Origin: Helianthus annuus
Lineage: Eukaryota > Streptophyta > Magnoliopsida > Asterales > Asteraceae
NCBI RefSeq assembly: GCF_002127325.2
Contig: NC_035434.2
Location: forward strand, 152,602,289-152,666,288
Reading direction: 5' to 3'
DNA: 64,000 bases
The notes under the pieces are model-generated. The model saw only the letters and a program-made list of their open reading frames with translations, had not been told where the DNA came from and made no database searches. Position 1 is the first letter of the stretch; each line of letters begins with the position of its first letter. Shown piece by piece: positions 37,174 to 51,622 of the stretch. The position numbers and the translations under genes were made by a program.

Positions 37174-37731
37174 CTGGAATAGATGAGGATATTTCCGCTT
37201 CATTTCTGATTCCAGCTCCCAAGTGTATTCTGGTCCTCTCTTTGAATCCCATTTGACTTTGACTAGCACTAGTCGCTTATGTTTGAGAAACTTGACTTTC
37301 TTGTCTTCTATTTGCAGTGATTTCTCTACGAATTTTAACTTTTCATTTATCTCTACATCTTGAAGAGGTACTACCAGGGATTCGTCTGATAAACATTTCT
37401 TGAGATTGGATACATGAAATACATCATGTACTCCAGCTAGTTCTTTTGGTAGTTGTAAGCGATAAGCAACTGGTCCTATTCGTTGGATTACTGGGAATGG
37501 TCCTACGTATCTTGGACTCAGCTTTCCTTTCTTACCGAATCGTACTACTCCTTTCCAAGGAGAAACTTTCAAAAGTACCTTATCTCCGACTTGAAATTCT
37601 AGTGGCTTGCGGCGATTGTCTACATAGCTCTTCTGGCGATCTCTAGCAGTTTTCAGTCTTTCCTTGATTTGAGTTACCTTGTCTGTGGTTTCTTGTACAA
37701 TTTCTGGACCTGATAATTGACTTTCTCCTAT
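37171..37731 (-). pseudogene. Element B integrase C-terminus and chromodomain-like tail
   Basis: It continues the integrase frame after an in-frame TAA at 37732-37734 (after [10 protein letters not shown]). It shows the [20 protein letters not shown] segment, the GPF module, [11 protein letters not shown] and the tail [19 protein letters not shown]. This part targets and holds the integrase on chromatin in chromoviruses. No further stop occurs until the end of pol. Confidence 0.85.
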
Positions 37732-38715
37732 TTATGCCCAACAAACTGGAGTTCTGCACTTACATCCATACAGTGCTTCGAATGGAGCAGCTTCGATGCT
37801 TGAATGATAACTATTGTTATAGGAGAATTCAATTAAGGGTAAGTGGTTATCCCAATTACCACCAAAATCAATTACACATGCTCGGAGCATGTCCTCTAAG
37901 GTTTGTATCGTCCTTTCACTTTGTCCGTCTGTTTGAGGATGATATGCAGTACTTAAACTGAGTCGTGTTCCCATTGCATCCTGGAAACTAGTCCAGAAAT
38001 GGGAAGTGAAACGACTATCCCTATCTGATATAATGGAGAGTGGGACTCCATGTAAAGATACTACTTCATCAACATATAATTTAGCTAATCTTTCCATGCT
38101 AAAGGTTTCTTTCATTGGTAGAAAATGAGTTGATTTGGTTAATCGGTCCACAATTACCCAAATCAGATCATTACCTTTTCTGGTTTTGGGTAACTTAGTA
38201 ACAAAATCCATTGTTATGAGTTCCCATTTCCATATAGGCATTTCCAATTGTTGTAGTAATCCTGAAGGTTTCTGATGTTCTACTTTTACTTGTGAACAGG
38301 TAAGACATTTAGATACATAACTGGCTATATCCTTTTTCATTCCTATCCACCAGAAATTATTTCTTAAATCTTGGTACATTTTATTGTTTCCTGGATGTAC
38401 GGTATACCTAGACTTATGAGCTTCTTCTAAAATCTTATTTCTTAATTCTCTTTGCTTAGGTACCCAAATTCGTTTCTTGTGGAATCTCCAAATTCCTTCA
38501 TTTCCTTGCTTTAGTTCCTTTATATAACCTTTTATTCCTTCAGCATCGTCCTTGATTGCTGTCTCTTGAACTTTCTTTAAATGTTCCATTAAATCTACTT
38601 GTAGATTTAATCTAAGAGCACGGACTCGCTTTTGCTTTTCATGATACTTACGACTTAAGGCATCTGCGACTACGTTCGCCTTTCCTTCGTGATATTGAAT
38701 ATCACAGTCGTAATC
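37732..38715 (-). pseudogene. Element B RNase H end and integrase core
   Basis: It starts at the C insertion point with the remainder of RNase H ([15 protein letters not shown]), then the zinc region [10 protein letters not shown]...CLTCSQVK and the catalytic core. [10 protein letters not shown] holds the first Asp, [11 protein letters not shown] the second, and [11 protein letters not shown] the Glu. The open stretch with an internal Met is 37732-38589. The frame ends at TAA 37732-37734. It is separated from the rest of pol by 9.6 kb of element C. Confidence 0.9.
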
Positions 38716-40986
38716 TGTGACAACTCGAACTTTAGACTTACTTTAATGTAACGTTACGTGTCTATGTGATACCTTGAATTAATGAATGTTACGTGAACCT
38801 TGTGAATAATGTGTTATGTATGTTGTGTATATATTGTATGCATGTATGAACTTGAACCGCACAAGCTCACATCACCCGCACAAGGCCGTTTGGGCCTTAT
38901 TCTTGTACGCGGACCATTAGGGCAGCCCATTGAGGGTTCGGCCCACCCCTCTTAACCGTGTAAACACTCATAGTGGGGATTAGTAATCTCATTTGTTACA
39001 AAAACACCACCACACACAAAACCCTAGTTCTTCCTTCTTGTTGCTTGGAACCCGACGGCACACACACACCCTTTGAAGCTTGTGAACCGAATCGATCCTC
39101 TACCTTCATCCGGTTAGTACTTTGGTGTTTGTTTGGTATTTGATTGTATGATGTACACTGTGATTATTATGTTCCATGCTTAGATCAACCGATTTGGATT
39201 GAATATGTGTTGTCCTTGTACGTATTATTGCATGATGTTAAGCTGGAACCGATTTGATATTGCTATGCCTTGCTTGTGAATTTAGGAGGTTTGATTGTTG
39301 TTGATGTTCATACGAGTCGGATCATATCTTGTTGTTTCGAGAACCAATGTTTATAAATCAGCTTCATGCTTGTTAAATGGTTCATATGTTTAGATTAGGG
39401 TTCATGAGAATTAGAAGGTTAAAACTCTCATTTGATCGTGTATGAGCATGATTTGGAATTGATTAACTGTTAATTGTTCTTGATGATAATGTTAAGATGT
39501 GCATGATCGTGAATAATTGCCATTTGATCCGATTTGTGAAACTGCCAATGTGTTAGCTGAAATCACGGAAGTAAATTGTCTAAAATCATGGAAAGTTGTT
39601 AGATGCCTTGTTGCGACACGGATTGCGAGTCGAAACCTCACCATCCCGACTCGAGACCACAGCAGCACGAGCCGCAACCACGGTTGCGAGTCATATTGCG
39701 ACTCGTAACCGGACCATGACGAGCCGAGACCAGCTGTTGCGACTCGTAACCCCCTGTTGCGACTCGAGATCGCCGGTTGCGACTAGAGACCAGTAGTGCA
39801 CGTACACTGTTTTGGGCCTACACTATCACGGGCCCAATTGATTGGGCCAAGTAATTGGACTTGTTTACTTATCTGCTAATTGGACTGCTTAGGTCTATTG
39901 GGCTGAGTGTTTAATACTTGAATTTCTTTAGATTGGGCTTTGATATTTGGACCGAGTACATTGGGCTTACATCTTGAAACGCACAAGAATGTTATTGCTA
40001 TGCTCTTGTCTGTTTACGTGCATACGTGTTTGCTATGATGTATACGTGTATTGCCTTAGTCAAAACCTGACTTGAATAATAACCATGATAGGACGTGGTT
40101 GACCATTTACTAGCTTACCTGTACTCTTTGTGTATCTTCCGAGCAATCCAAGGTGAGTTCACACAGCCAAGGCATGGGATTCCCGGGTTGGGAATTGGGT
40201 TGGATATGTTGATATTGAAAGAGTTACTCGTTCTTACGCATTCACTAGACTATAGACCATCGTCCTCAGGATAGTCAGGACACGTTACGTAAAGCCTACG
40301 TAACCCAGTATTTGCCATTTGTCTCCCGGGTCGGGAGGACACGTTACGTAAAGCCTACGTAACCCAATACCATCTACTGTCTTCCGGGTCGGAAGGACAC
40401 GCTGCGTAAAGCCTACGTAGCCCCCACGCGTACCACTGTCCTCGGGGAAGGGCACGTCACGTAAAGCCTACGTGACCCAGTACGTATTCCTGTTCTCGGT
40501 TTAAGAAGAACACATGGTTGCACTAGTCTAGTAAGTACCACAATGGGAATCCCCCATTGTTAAGGATAAACGTGAGAATCCCTCACAAATAGTATATACT
40601 TGTATGGGAAGCCCCCACTAGATGAACTTACGCATTACTGTTACGAACTTACTTTCTGTGAACTCGCTCAACTAGTTTGTTGATCATTTGCTGCATGCCT
40701 TGCAGGACCTTAGGTACATTATGGAGCTTGCACAGGGAGGAGCAGGTCGTTGTGGGATACGGATCATGAACGACATTTGAACTTATAACTATTTAAGAGT
40801 TTACATTACTATGCTTCCGCTACTTAAACAAAGTTGGTTTTGAAACATCAATCATGTCATGATGAATTTCATTAATTACTCTTATTGTTATTAAATGCTA
40901 TGTTTGATATGATTGATGGCTTGATCCTGGTCATGTCACGCCTCCAAGCGGTGGTACTCCGCGTGTGGGATTTTGGTGGTGTGACA
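38716..40986 (+). repeat. Element C 5' LTR
   Basis: Starts TGTGACAACTCG and ends TTGGTGGTGTGACA. Holds GTTGCGACTCG repeats at about 39605-39790, a perfect palindrome GGCCCAATTGATTGGGCC near 39829-39846, and a tandem hairpin block at 40262-40620. Confidence 0.95.
40262..40620 (+). repeat. Tandem hairpin units in the C LTR
   Basis: Four units of about 58 bp each carry one stem of the GTCCT...AGGAC type and a second stem of the GTTACGTA-AAGCC-TACGTAAC type. A fifth unit keeps only the first stem (GTTCT...AGAAC). Three hairpins with a GAATCCC or GAAGCCC loop follow (CAATGG/CCATTG, GTGA/TCAC, ATGG/CCAC). Stem bases change in pairs between units. The same block is at 47557-47915 in the 3' LTR. Confidence 0.75.
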
Positions 40987-40989
40987 GAT

Positions 40990-41002
40990 TGGTATCAGAG
41001 CC
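40990..41002 (+). other. Primer-binding site, element C
   Basis: TGGTATCAGAGCC, three bases after the LTR, the same initiator-Met type as in A and B. Confidence 0.9.
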
Positions 41003-41290
41003 ATTGGTTATAGAGAACTTGGTTTTAATATGGGAAAACGTTTTATTTAAAACCGGACTATAACCAGAACAGTGCTCTCAACGACCCACAACGACGCTTC
41101 GCTTCACGTGCAAGACTCGACATCCTAGGTAATAAGGTTTATGTTTATTGCCTGTTTGCTAGAATTGCTTAGAACTTTGCTCGTATTGCGCCTAGATACA
41201 CATGATACTATAGCATGAGAATCCCTACGTGCTTACTCTTTTCTGTCATCGCCCTATTCGCGAACCATTCTTACATATGCTACTTTTACA

Positions 41291-44200
41291 ATGAAGATCA
41301 TGTCTGGACGAATCAACATGACTCAAGCCCAGCTAGAGGCTCTCGTTCAAGCTCAAGTTGCTGCGGCACTTGCAGCTGCTCAAGCAGGTCAACACGCGCA
41401 GCAGCCTGTCTGCACTTTCAAGAACTTCATGGACTGTCGTCCAAATTCTTTCAGTGGCACCGAGGGGGCAGTGGGACTCCTCCATTGGTTTGAAAAGCTA
41501 GAGTCAGTATTCGAAATGTGCGAGTGCCCTGAGGCTCGCAAGGTTAAGTATGCAACTGGCACCTTGGAAGGAATCGCGCTAACCTGGTGGAATGCGCAGG
41601 TGCAAATTCTGGGGTTGGCAGCTGCTAACGCCACACCCTGGAACGATTTTAAGGAACTTATCAAGAGGGAGTATTGTACTCGTGAAGATATTCACAAGTT
41701 GGAAGACGAGCTGTATAATTTGAAAATGGTTGGATCGGAGATCGAAGCGTATACTAAACGGTCGAATGAGCTGGCCGTACTGTGCCCAACCATGGTGGAC
41801 CCTCCATACAAGCGCATCGAGATGTATCTCAAGGGATTGGCGCCAGAGATCCAGAGCCATGTTACCTCGGCTAATCTCGACAACATCCAGGATATTCAGC
41901 GCCTCGCTCATCGTATCACCGACCAGGCAGTGGATCAGAATAAACTGCCTAAGCGTGTCAACGCTACTGCTACAGTCACTCCTTCAGCTACTCCCGCTAC
42001 TACTAGCGACAGCAAAAGAAAATGGGATGGAGATTCTAGTAAAGGTTCAGCATCCGTTCAGTCTCAAGCTCAGCAACAGAAGACTGACCACTACCAGAGT
42101 CCCAGTCAGCAATCCTCTAGTGGTCATAGACGGGGAAGATATCAGGGATTTCACCCCAAGTGTCACAATTGCAACAGACACCATAGCGGCCCATGCAGCA
42201 AGGGTCGTTGTCAAAGGTGTCTTAAGATGGGTCACGAGGCTAAAGACTGTAGGAGCCCACGACCTGCAAACTAGAACCAGCAACCGCAACAACCAGCTCC
42301 ACAGAACCCACAGCAGCAGCAGCCACAGCGTGGAAACCGGGGATGTTTCCAGTGTGGGGCTGAAGGCCATTTCAAACGCGACTGCCCTCAGTTGAACCAG
42401 AATCGCAACAACAATAACCAGGGCAACGGGAACAACAACGGTGGGAACAACAACAATAATGGCAACGAAGCTAGGGGACGCGCTTTTGTGCTAGGTCGAG
42501 GTGACGCAGTGAACGATCCCAACGTTGTTATGGGTAAGTTTCTCCTCGACAATATTTATGTTACTGTTTTATTTGATTCGGGTGCGGATACAAGCTATAT
42601 GTCTGTGAAAATGTGTCAACTGCTAAAACGTGCACCAACACTTTTACCCACCAAACATGTAGTAGAGTTAGCTAACGGTAAAAGTCTAGAAGCCACGCAC
42701 GTAGTTCAGGGTTGTGATCTTATCTTAACTGGTCAAGCTTTCTCTATCGACCTCATGCCCATAGTTTTGGGTAGCTTCGACGTCGTGATTGGGATGGATT
42801 GGTTATCCCAACACCAGGCAGAAATCTTATGCAGCGAGAAGATTATTCGCATTCCTCGTTCTGGTCAGGAACCTCTCGAAGTTCAAGGTGACAAGAGTGG
42901 TGCTGTAGTTGGCATCATCTCTTTCTTGAAGGCTCAGAAATGCTTACGAAAGGGGCATACTGCCATTCTGGCACTCGTTACAGACGCGTCAGCAAAGGAA
43001 AAGAAACTGGAGGATATACCGGTTGTACGTGACTTTCCTCAGGTATTTCCTGAAGACTTACCTGGATTACCGCCTCATCGGCAGGTCGAATTTCAGATCG
43101 AGCTCGCTCAAGGAGCAGCACCCATAGCTCGCGCACCATATCGATTAGCTCCATCAGAATTAGAAGAACTGTCAAAACAGCTGCAAGAACTCTTGGAAAA
43201 GGGTTTCATACGTCCAAGCTCTTCGCCTTGGGGAGCTCCAGTACTATTCGTGAGAAAGAAAGACGGTACGTTCAGGATGTGCATCGACTACCGTGAACTC
43301 AACAAGGTGACGGTGAAGAACCGTTATCCTCTTCCGCGCATCGACGACTTATTCGACCAGTTGCAAGGGTCGAGTTACTATTCCAAGATAGACTTGAGGT
43401 CAGGGTATCATCAGCTGAGAGTCCGGGATGAGGACGTCTCCAAGACAGCCTTCAGAACTCGTTACGGTCACTACGAGTTTCTTGTCATGCCGTTTGGGTT
43501 AACGAACGCGCCTGCCGTATTTATGGATCTTATGAACAGGGTGTGCAAACCCTATCTTGACAAGTTCGTCATAGTATTCATCGACGACATCCTGATTTAC
43601 TCCAAGAGTCGGGAGGAACACGAGCAGCATCTTCGTCTTATTTTGGAACTTCTTCGAAAGGAACAGCTGTACGCTAAGTTTTCAAAATGCGACTTCTGGC
43701 TTCGTGAAGTCCACTTCTTAGGCCATGTAGTGAACAAGGATGGGATCCATGTCGATCCATCCAAGGTAGACTCGATCAGGAACTAGCCTGCACCACGAAC
43801 GCCAACGGAAATACGCCAATTCTTGGGTTTGGCAGGTTACTACAGACGGTTTATCAAGGATTTCTCGAAGATTGCGTAGCCGCTTACGCTGCTGACACAG
43901 AAGGGTGTCACCTATCGTTGGGGAGAGCCCCAGGAGACTGCTTTTCAGCACCTAAAGGATAGACTTTGCAGTGCACCTATCCTCTCTCTGCCAGAGGGCA
44001 CAGATGACTTCGTGGTTTATTGTGATGCATCCATTCGGGGACTTGGATGTGTGTTAATGCAGCGCGACAAGGTTATTGCCTACGCCTCTCGTCAACTCAA
44101 GGTTCATGAACGGAACTACACGACGCACGACTTAGAGCTGGGAGCTGTTGTTTTCGCGCTTAAGATATGGTGACACTACCTGTACGGTACCAGGTGCACG

Positions 44201-45934
44201 ATTTACACCGATCACAGGAGTCTCGAACATATCCTTAAGCAGAAGGATTTGAACATGCGTCAACGGCGATGGGTTGAATTACTGAACGATTACGAATGCG
44301 CTATCAAGTACCATCCAGGCAAAGCCAACGTTGTGGCTGATGCCCTCAGTCGGAAAGACACTTTACCTCGGCGCGTGCGAGCGCTACAGCTTACAATTCA
44401 GTCTAGCCTTCCTACACAGATACGAAATGCTCAGATAGAAGCATTGAAGCCCGAAAACGTCAAGGCTGAAGCCTTACGCGGCTCACGACAGCAAATGGAA
44501 CAGAAGGCAGACGACGCCTACTATGTAACGGGGCGTATTTGGGTCCCACTTTATGGCAGTCTACGCGAACTTGTGATGGACGAAGCACACAAGTCTCGCT
44601 ACTCAGTACATCCAGGGTCGGACAAAATGTACCACGACATCAAAACTACTTATTGGTGGCCTAGCATGAAGGCCCACATTGCTACGTACGTTGGAAAATG
44701 CTTGACCTGTGCGAGAGTCAAGGTTGAATATCAGAAACCAGCTGGCCTACTTCAGCAGCCTAAGATACCTCAATGGAAATGGGAAGAAATTTCCATGGAT
44801 TTCATTACAAGCCTACCTAGATCCCAGCGGGGGAATGATACCATATGGGTGATCGTGGATCGACTCACTAAGTCTGCACACTTCCTACCTATAAAGGAAA
44901 CGGATAAGTTCTCCACTCTCGCAGACGTCTATCTTAAAGAAGTTGTTTCGAGGCACGGGGTGCCCATCTCCATCATTTCGGATCGCGATGCACGATTCAC
45001 GTCAGAGCTATGGCAAGCGATGCATAAATCATTCAGCTCAAGGTTAGACATGAGCACAGCATATCACCCTCAGACGGATGGGCAATCTGAGCGAACGATT
45101 CAAACACTTGAAGACATGCTTCGGGCATGCGTTATTGATTTCGGCAACGGCTGGGAAAAGCATCTCCCTTTGGTGGAGTTCTCGTATAATAATAGTTATC
45201 ACACCAGCATTCAAGCCGCACCATTCGAGGCATTGTACGGGCGTAAATGCCGGTCACCTCTCTGTTGGGCAGAGGTGGGGGATAGTCAGATTACGGGTCC
45301 AGAAATTGTAGTGGACGCCACAGAAAAGATTGCACAGATACGACAACGCATGGCGGCAGCACGCGACCGTCAGAAAGCCTACGCGGACAAGCGTAGAAAG
45401 CCTTTGGAATTTCAGGTCGGGGACCGGGTTTTACTTAAAGTCTCACCCTGGAAGGGTGTGGTACGTTTTGGCAAACGGGGCAAACTAAATCCGCGGTACG
45501 TCGGACCATTCGAAATTATTGAGAAGATAGGCAAGGTAGCCTACAAGTTGAACCTACCAGCTGAACTCGGTGCAGTTCACAATGTCTTTCACGTGTCGAA
45601 TCTGAAGAAGTGCCTGTCAGATGAGACCCTCATCATTCCTTTCAAAGAACTCACTATCGACGAGCGGTTGCAGTTCGTCGAGGAACCAGTAGAAATCACG
45701 GACCGGGATGTGAAGGTCCTCAAAAACAAGAGAATCCCTCTTGTTCGAGTACGTTGGAACTCCAAACGTGGCCCAGAGTACACCTGGGAACGCGAAGACA
45801 GGATGACAGAAAAGTACCCCCAGTTATTCGAAACCAACGCAACCACTACTGAGGCTGAAGCTACTACTTCGGAATTTCGGGACGAAATTCCAGATCAACG
45901 GGGGGAGGATGTGACACCCCAGGAAAACCAGTGA
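41291..45934 (+). pseudogene. Element C Gag-Pol, four nonsense mutations
   Basis: A single reading frame of 1,548 codons including the terminal stop. Gag has zinc clusters near CQRCLKMGHEAKDC and [14 protein letters not shown]. The protease is [10 protein letters not shown] (Asp429), RT has VFIDDI (codon 765-766), followed by RNase H, and integrase starts its core at MDFITSLP (Asp1170). It ends with a chromodomain-like [19 protein letters not shown]. In-frame stops are TAG 42272-42274 (between the zinc clusters), TAG 43784-43786, TAG 43877-43879 and TGA 44171-44173. The last residues ([17 protein letters not shown]) are read from a relict polypurine-tract/LTR junction. It cannot make full Pol but could be mobilised in trans. 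Confidence 0.95.
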
Positions 45935-46010
45935 ACGTTATAACTTACCTAGCTTCCTCAGTGAGTGCATACCAAATTTCGGGACGAAATTTCTAATTAG
46001 TTGGGGATAA
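45873..46010 (+). promoter_or_regulatory. Duplicated palindrome/polypurine region, element C
   Basis: The palindrome AATTTCGGGACGAAATT occurs twice (45873-45889 and 45975-45991). The first is followed by ACGGGGGAGGA and TGTGACACCCC (45909-45919), which looks like an LTR start. The second is followed by TTAGTTGGGGATAA and the true 3' LTR at 46011. Confidence 0.75.
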
Positions 46011-48281
46011 TGTGACAACTCGAACTTTAGACTTACTTTAATGTAACGTTACGTGTCTATGTGATACCTTGAATTAATGAATGTTACGTGAACCTTGTGA
46101 ATAATGTGTTATGTATGTTGTGTATATATTGTATGCATGTATCAACTTGAACCGCACAAGCTCACATCACCCGCACAAGGCCGTTTGGGCCTTATTCTTG
46201 TACGCGGACCATTAGGGCAGCCCATTGAGGGTTCGGCCCACCCCTCTTAACCGTGTAAACACTCATAGTGGGGATTAGTAATCTCATTTGTTACAAAAAC
46301 ACCACCACACACAAAACCCTAGTTCTTCCTTCTTGTTGCTTGGAACCCGACGGCACACACACACCCTTTGAAGCTTGTGAACCGGATCAATCCTCTACCT
46401 TCATCCGGTTAGTACTTTGGTGTTTGTTTGGTATTTGATTGTATGATGTACACTGTGATTTATATGTTCCATGCTTAGATCAACCGATTTGGATTGAATA
46501 TGTGTTGTCCTTGTACGTATTATTGCATGATGTTAAGCTGGAACCGATTTGATATTGCTATGCCTTGCTTGTGAATTTAGGAGGTTTGATTGTTGTTGAT
46601 GTTCATACGAGTCGGATCATATCTTGTTGTTTCGAGAACCAATGTTTATAAATCAGCTTCATGCTTGTTAAATGGTTCATATGTTTAGATTAGGGTTCAT
46701 GAGAATTAGAAGGTTAAAACTCTCATTTGATCGTGTATGAGCATGATTTGGAATTGATTAACTGTTAATTGTTCTTGATGATAATGTTAAGATGTGCATG
46801 ATCGTGAATAATTGCCATTTGATCCGATTTGTGAAACTGCCAATGTGTTAGCTGAAATCACGGAAGTAAATTGTCTAAAATCATGGAAAGTTGTTAGATG
46901 CCTTGTTGCGACACGGATTGCGAGTCGAAACCTCACCATCCCGACTCGAGACCACAGCAGCACGAGCCGCAACCACGGTTGCGAGTCATGTTGCGACTCG
47001 TAACCGGACCATGACGAGCCGAGACCAGCTGTTGCGACTCGTAACCCCCTGTTGCGACTCGAGATCGCCGGTTGCGACTCGAGACCAGTAGTGCACGTAC
47101 ACTGTTTTGGGCCTACACTATCACGGGCCCAATTGATTGGGCCAAGTAATTGGACTTGTTTACTTATCTGCTAATTGGACTGCTTAGGTCTATTGGGCTG
47201 AGTGTTTAATACTTGAATTTCTTTAGATTGGGCTTTGATATTTGGACCGAGTACATTGGGCTTACATCTTGAAACGCACAAGAATGTTATTGCTATGCTC
47301 TTGTCTGTTTACGTGCATACGTGTTTGCTATGATGTATACGTGTATTGCCTTAGTCAAAACCTGACTTGAATAATAACCATGATAGGACGTGGTTGACCA
47401 TTTACTAGCTTACCTGTACTCTTTGTGTATCTGCCGAGCAATCCAAGGTGAGTTCACACAGCCAAGGCATGGGATTCCCGGGTTGGGAATTGGGTTGGAT
47501 ATGTTGATATTGAAAGAGTTACTCGTTCTTACGCATTCACTAGACTATAGACCATCGTCCTCAGGATAGTCAGGACACGTTACGTAAAGCCTACGTAACC
47601 CAGTATTTGCCATTTGTCTCCCGGGTCGGGAGGACACGTTACGTAAAGCCTACGTAACCCAATACCATCTACTGTCTTCCGGGTCGGAAGGACACGCTGC
47701 GTAAAGCCTACGTAGCCCCCACGCGTACCACTGTCCTCGGGGAAGGGCACGTCACGTAAAGCCTACGTGACCCAGTACGTATTCCTGTTCTCGGTTTAAG
47801 AAGAACACATGGTTGCACTAGTCTAGTAAGTACCACAATGGGAATCCCCCATTGTTAAGGATAAACGTGAGAATCCCTCACAAATAGTATATACTTGTAT
47901 GGGAATCCCTCACTAGATGAACTTACGCATTACTGTTACGAACTTACTTTCTGTGAACTCGCTCAACTAGTTTGTTGATCATTTGCTGCATGCCTTGCAG
48001 GACCTTAGGTACATTATGGAGCTTGCACAGGGAGGAGCAGGTCGTTGTGGGATACGGATCATGAACGACATTTGAACTTATAACTATTTAAGAGTTTACA
48101 TTACTATGCTTCCGCTACTTAAACAAAGTTGGTTTTGAAACATCAATCATGTCATGATGAATTTCATTAATTACTCTTATTGTTATTAAATGCTATGTTT
48201 GATATGACTGATGGCTTGATCCTGGTCATGTCACGCCTCCAAGCGGTGGTACTCCGCGTGTGGGATTTTGGTGGTGTGACA
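46011..48281 (+). repeat. Element C 3' LTR
   Basis: The same 2,271-bp length as the 5' LTR, about 0.5% different by eye. The hairpin block is at 47557-47915. Confidence 0.95.
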
Positions 48282-49199
48282 TAATCGCTTAGGATTTCCA
48301 TCCATCTTCTTTGCCTCATATTTAACTCTTTTTGCCCAAATATGTACTTTAAACTTTTATGATCTGTATAAACAGTAAACTTACTTCCATACAGATAATG
48401 TCTCCAGATTTTAAGGGCAAAAATTATGGCTCCTAATTCTAAGTCATGAGTCGTATAATTTTCCTCGTGCTTTTTCAACTGCCGGGAGGCATACGCAATT
48501 ACCTTCTTGCGTTGCATCAGCACACATCCGAATCCTAATTTTGAAGCATCACAATATACCTCAAAATCTTCTGTTCCTTCGGGCAATGCTAAAATTGGAG
48601 CATTCATCAATTGGTGCTTTAAAATCTTAAAAGCTTCTTCTTGTCTATGTCCCCATTCAAACTTAGCGGCTTTACAGGTCAACTTAGTCAAATGTACAAC
48701 TATCTTAGAGAAATCCTTAATAAATCGTCTGTAGTATCCAGCTAAGCCTAGAAAACTTCTAATTTCCATAGCTGTTTGCGGGACCTTCCATTTGGTGATT
48801 GCTTCTATTTTAGCAGGATCTACGTGAATTCCTTCGTGATTCACCATGTGACCTAAAAATTGCACTTCTTGCAACCAGAATTCACACTTTGAGAATTTGG
48901 CATAAAGCTTTTCTTTTCTTAACAAAGTTAAGAGTGCATGCAGGTGCTTACAATGTTCTTCCTGAATTTTGGAATAAATAAGTATATCGTCGATGAATAC
49001 GATTACAAATTTATCCAAGTATGGTTTACAGATTCGATTCATCATGTCCATAAATGCTGCTGGGGCATTTGTTAGTCCAAAGGGCATGACTGTAAACTCA
49101 TAATGGCCATACCTAGTTCTGAAAGCAGTTTTAGGTATGTCTTCTTCTTGTACTTTCAGTTGGTGATATCCGGATCTTAGATCTATTTTAGAAAAATAC

Positions 49200-51410
<2,211 letters not shown>

Positions 51411-51622
51411 GTAATCACATAAATCTTTTCACAACACACATATATATAGCCAAAATTGTCGATGTTTCGACTTCTATTTTGTTTTATAGATTATATAGGC
51501 ATCCATACACACTGTTTATCTTACAATGTTTTATTTCCCATTTTACAAAGTTATATTTTACTATTACTGTTATTATACAGACATACTTCCCAACCCCCCT
51601 ATTTCTTTGGTCAACTGGCCTT

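Larger units (their letters stand above)
38716..48281 (+). mobile_element. Element C: Ty3/Gypsy retrotransposon nested in B
   Basis: 9,566 bp with a perfect target duplication TAATC (38711-38715 and 48282-48286) inside the RNase H region of B. Both LTRs are 2,271 bp; I counted about a dozen differences, mostly transitions. PBS and PPT are present. The gag-pol frame has four in-frame stops and no frameshift. Confidence 0.95.

Noticed and set aside
40262..40620. CRISPR-like array
   Set aside because: Units are diverged, have no constant repeat with unique spacers, and lie in an LTR of a plant retrotransposon.
48167..48286. ORF running from B RNase H into the C LTR
   Set aside because: A fusion produced by the insertion; residues after SDY are LTR sequence.
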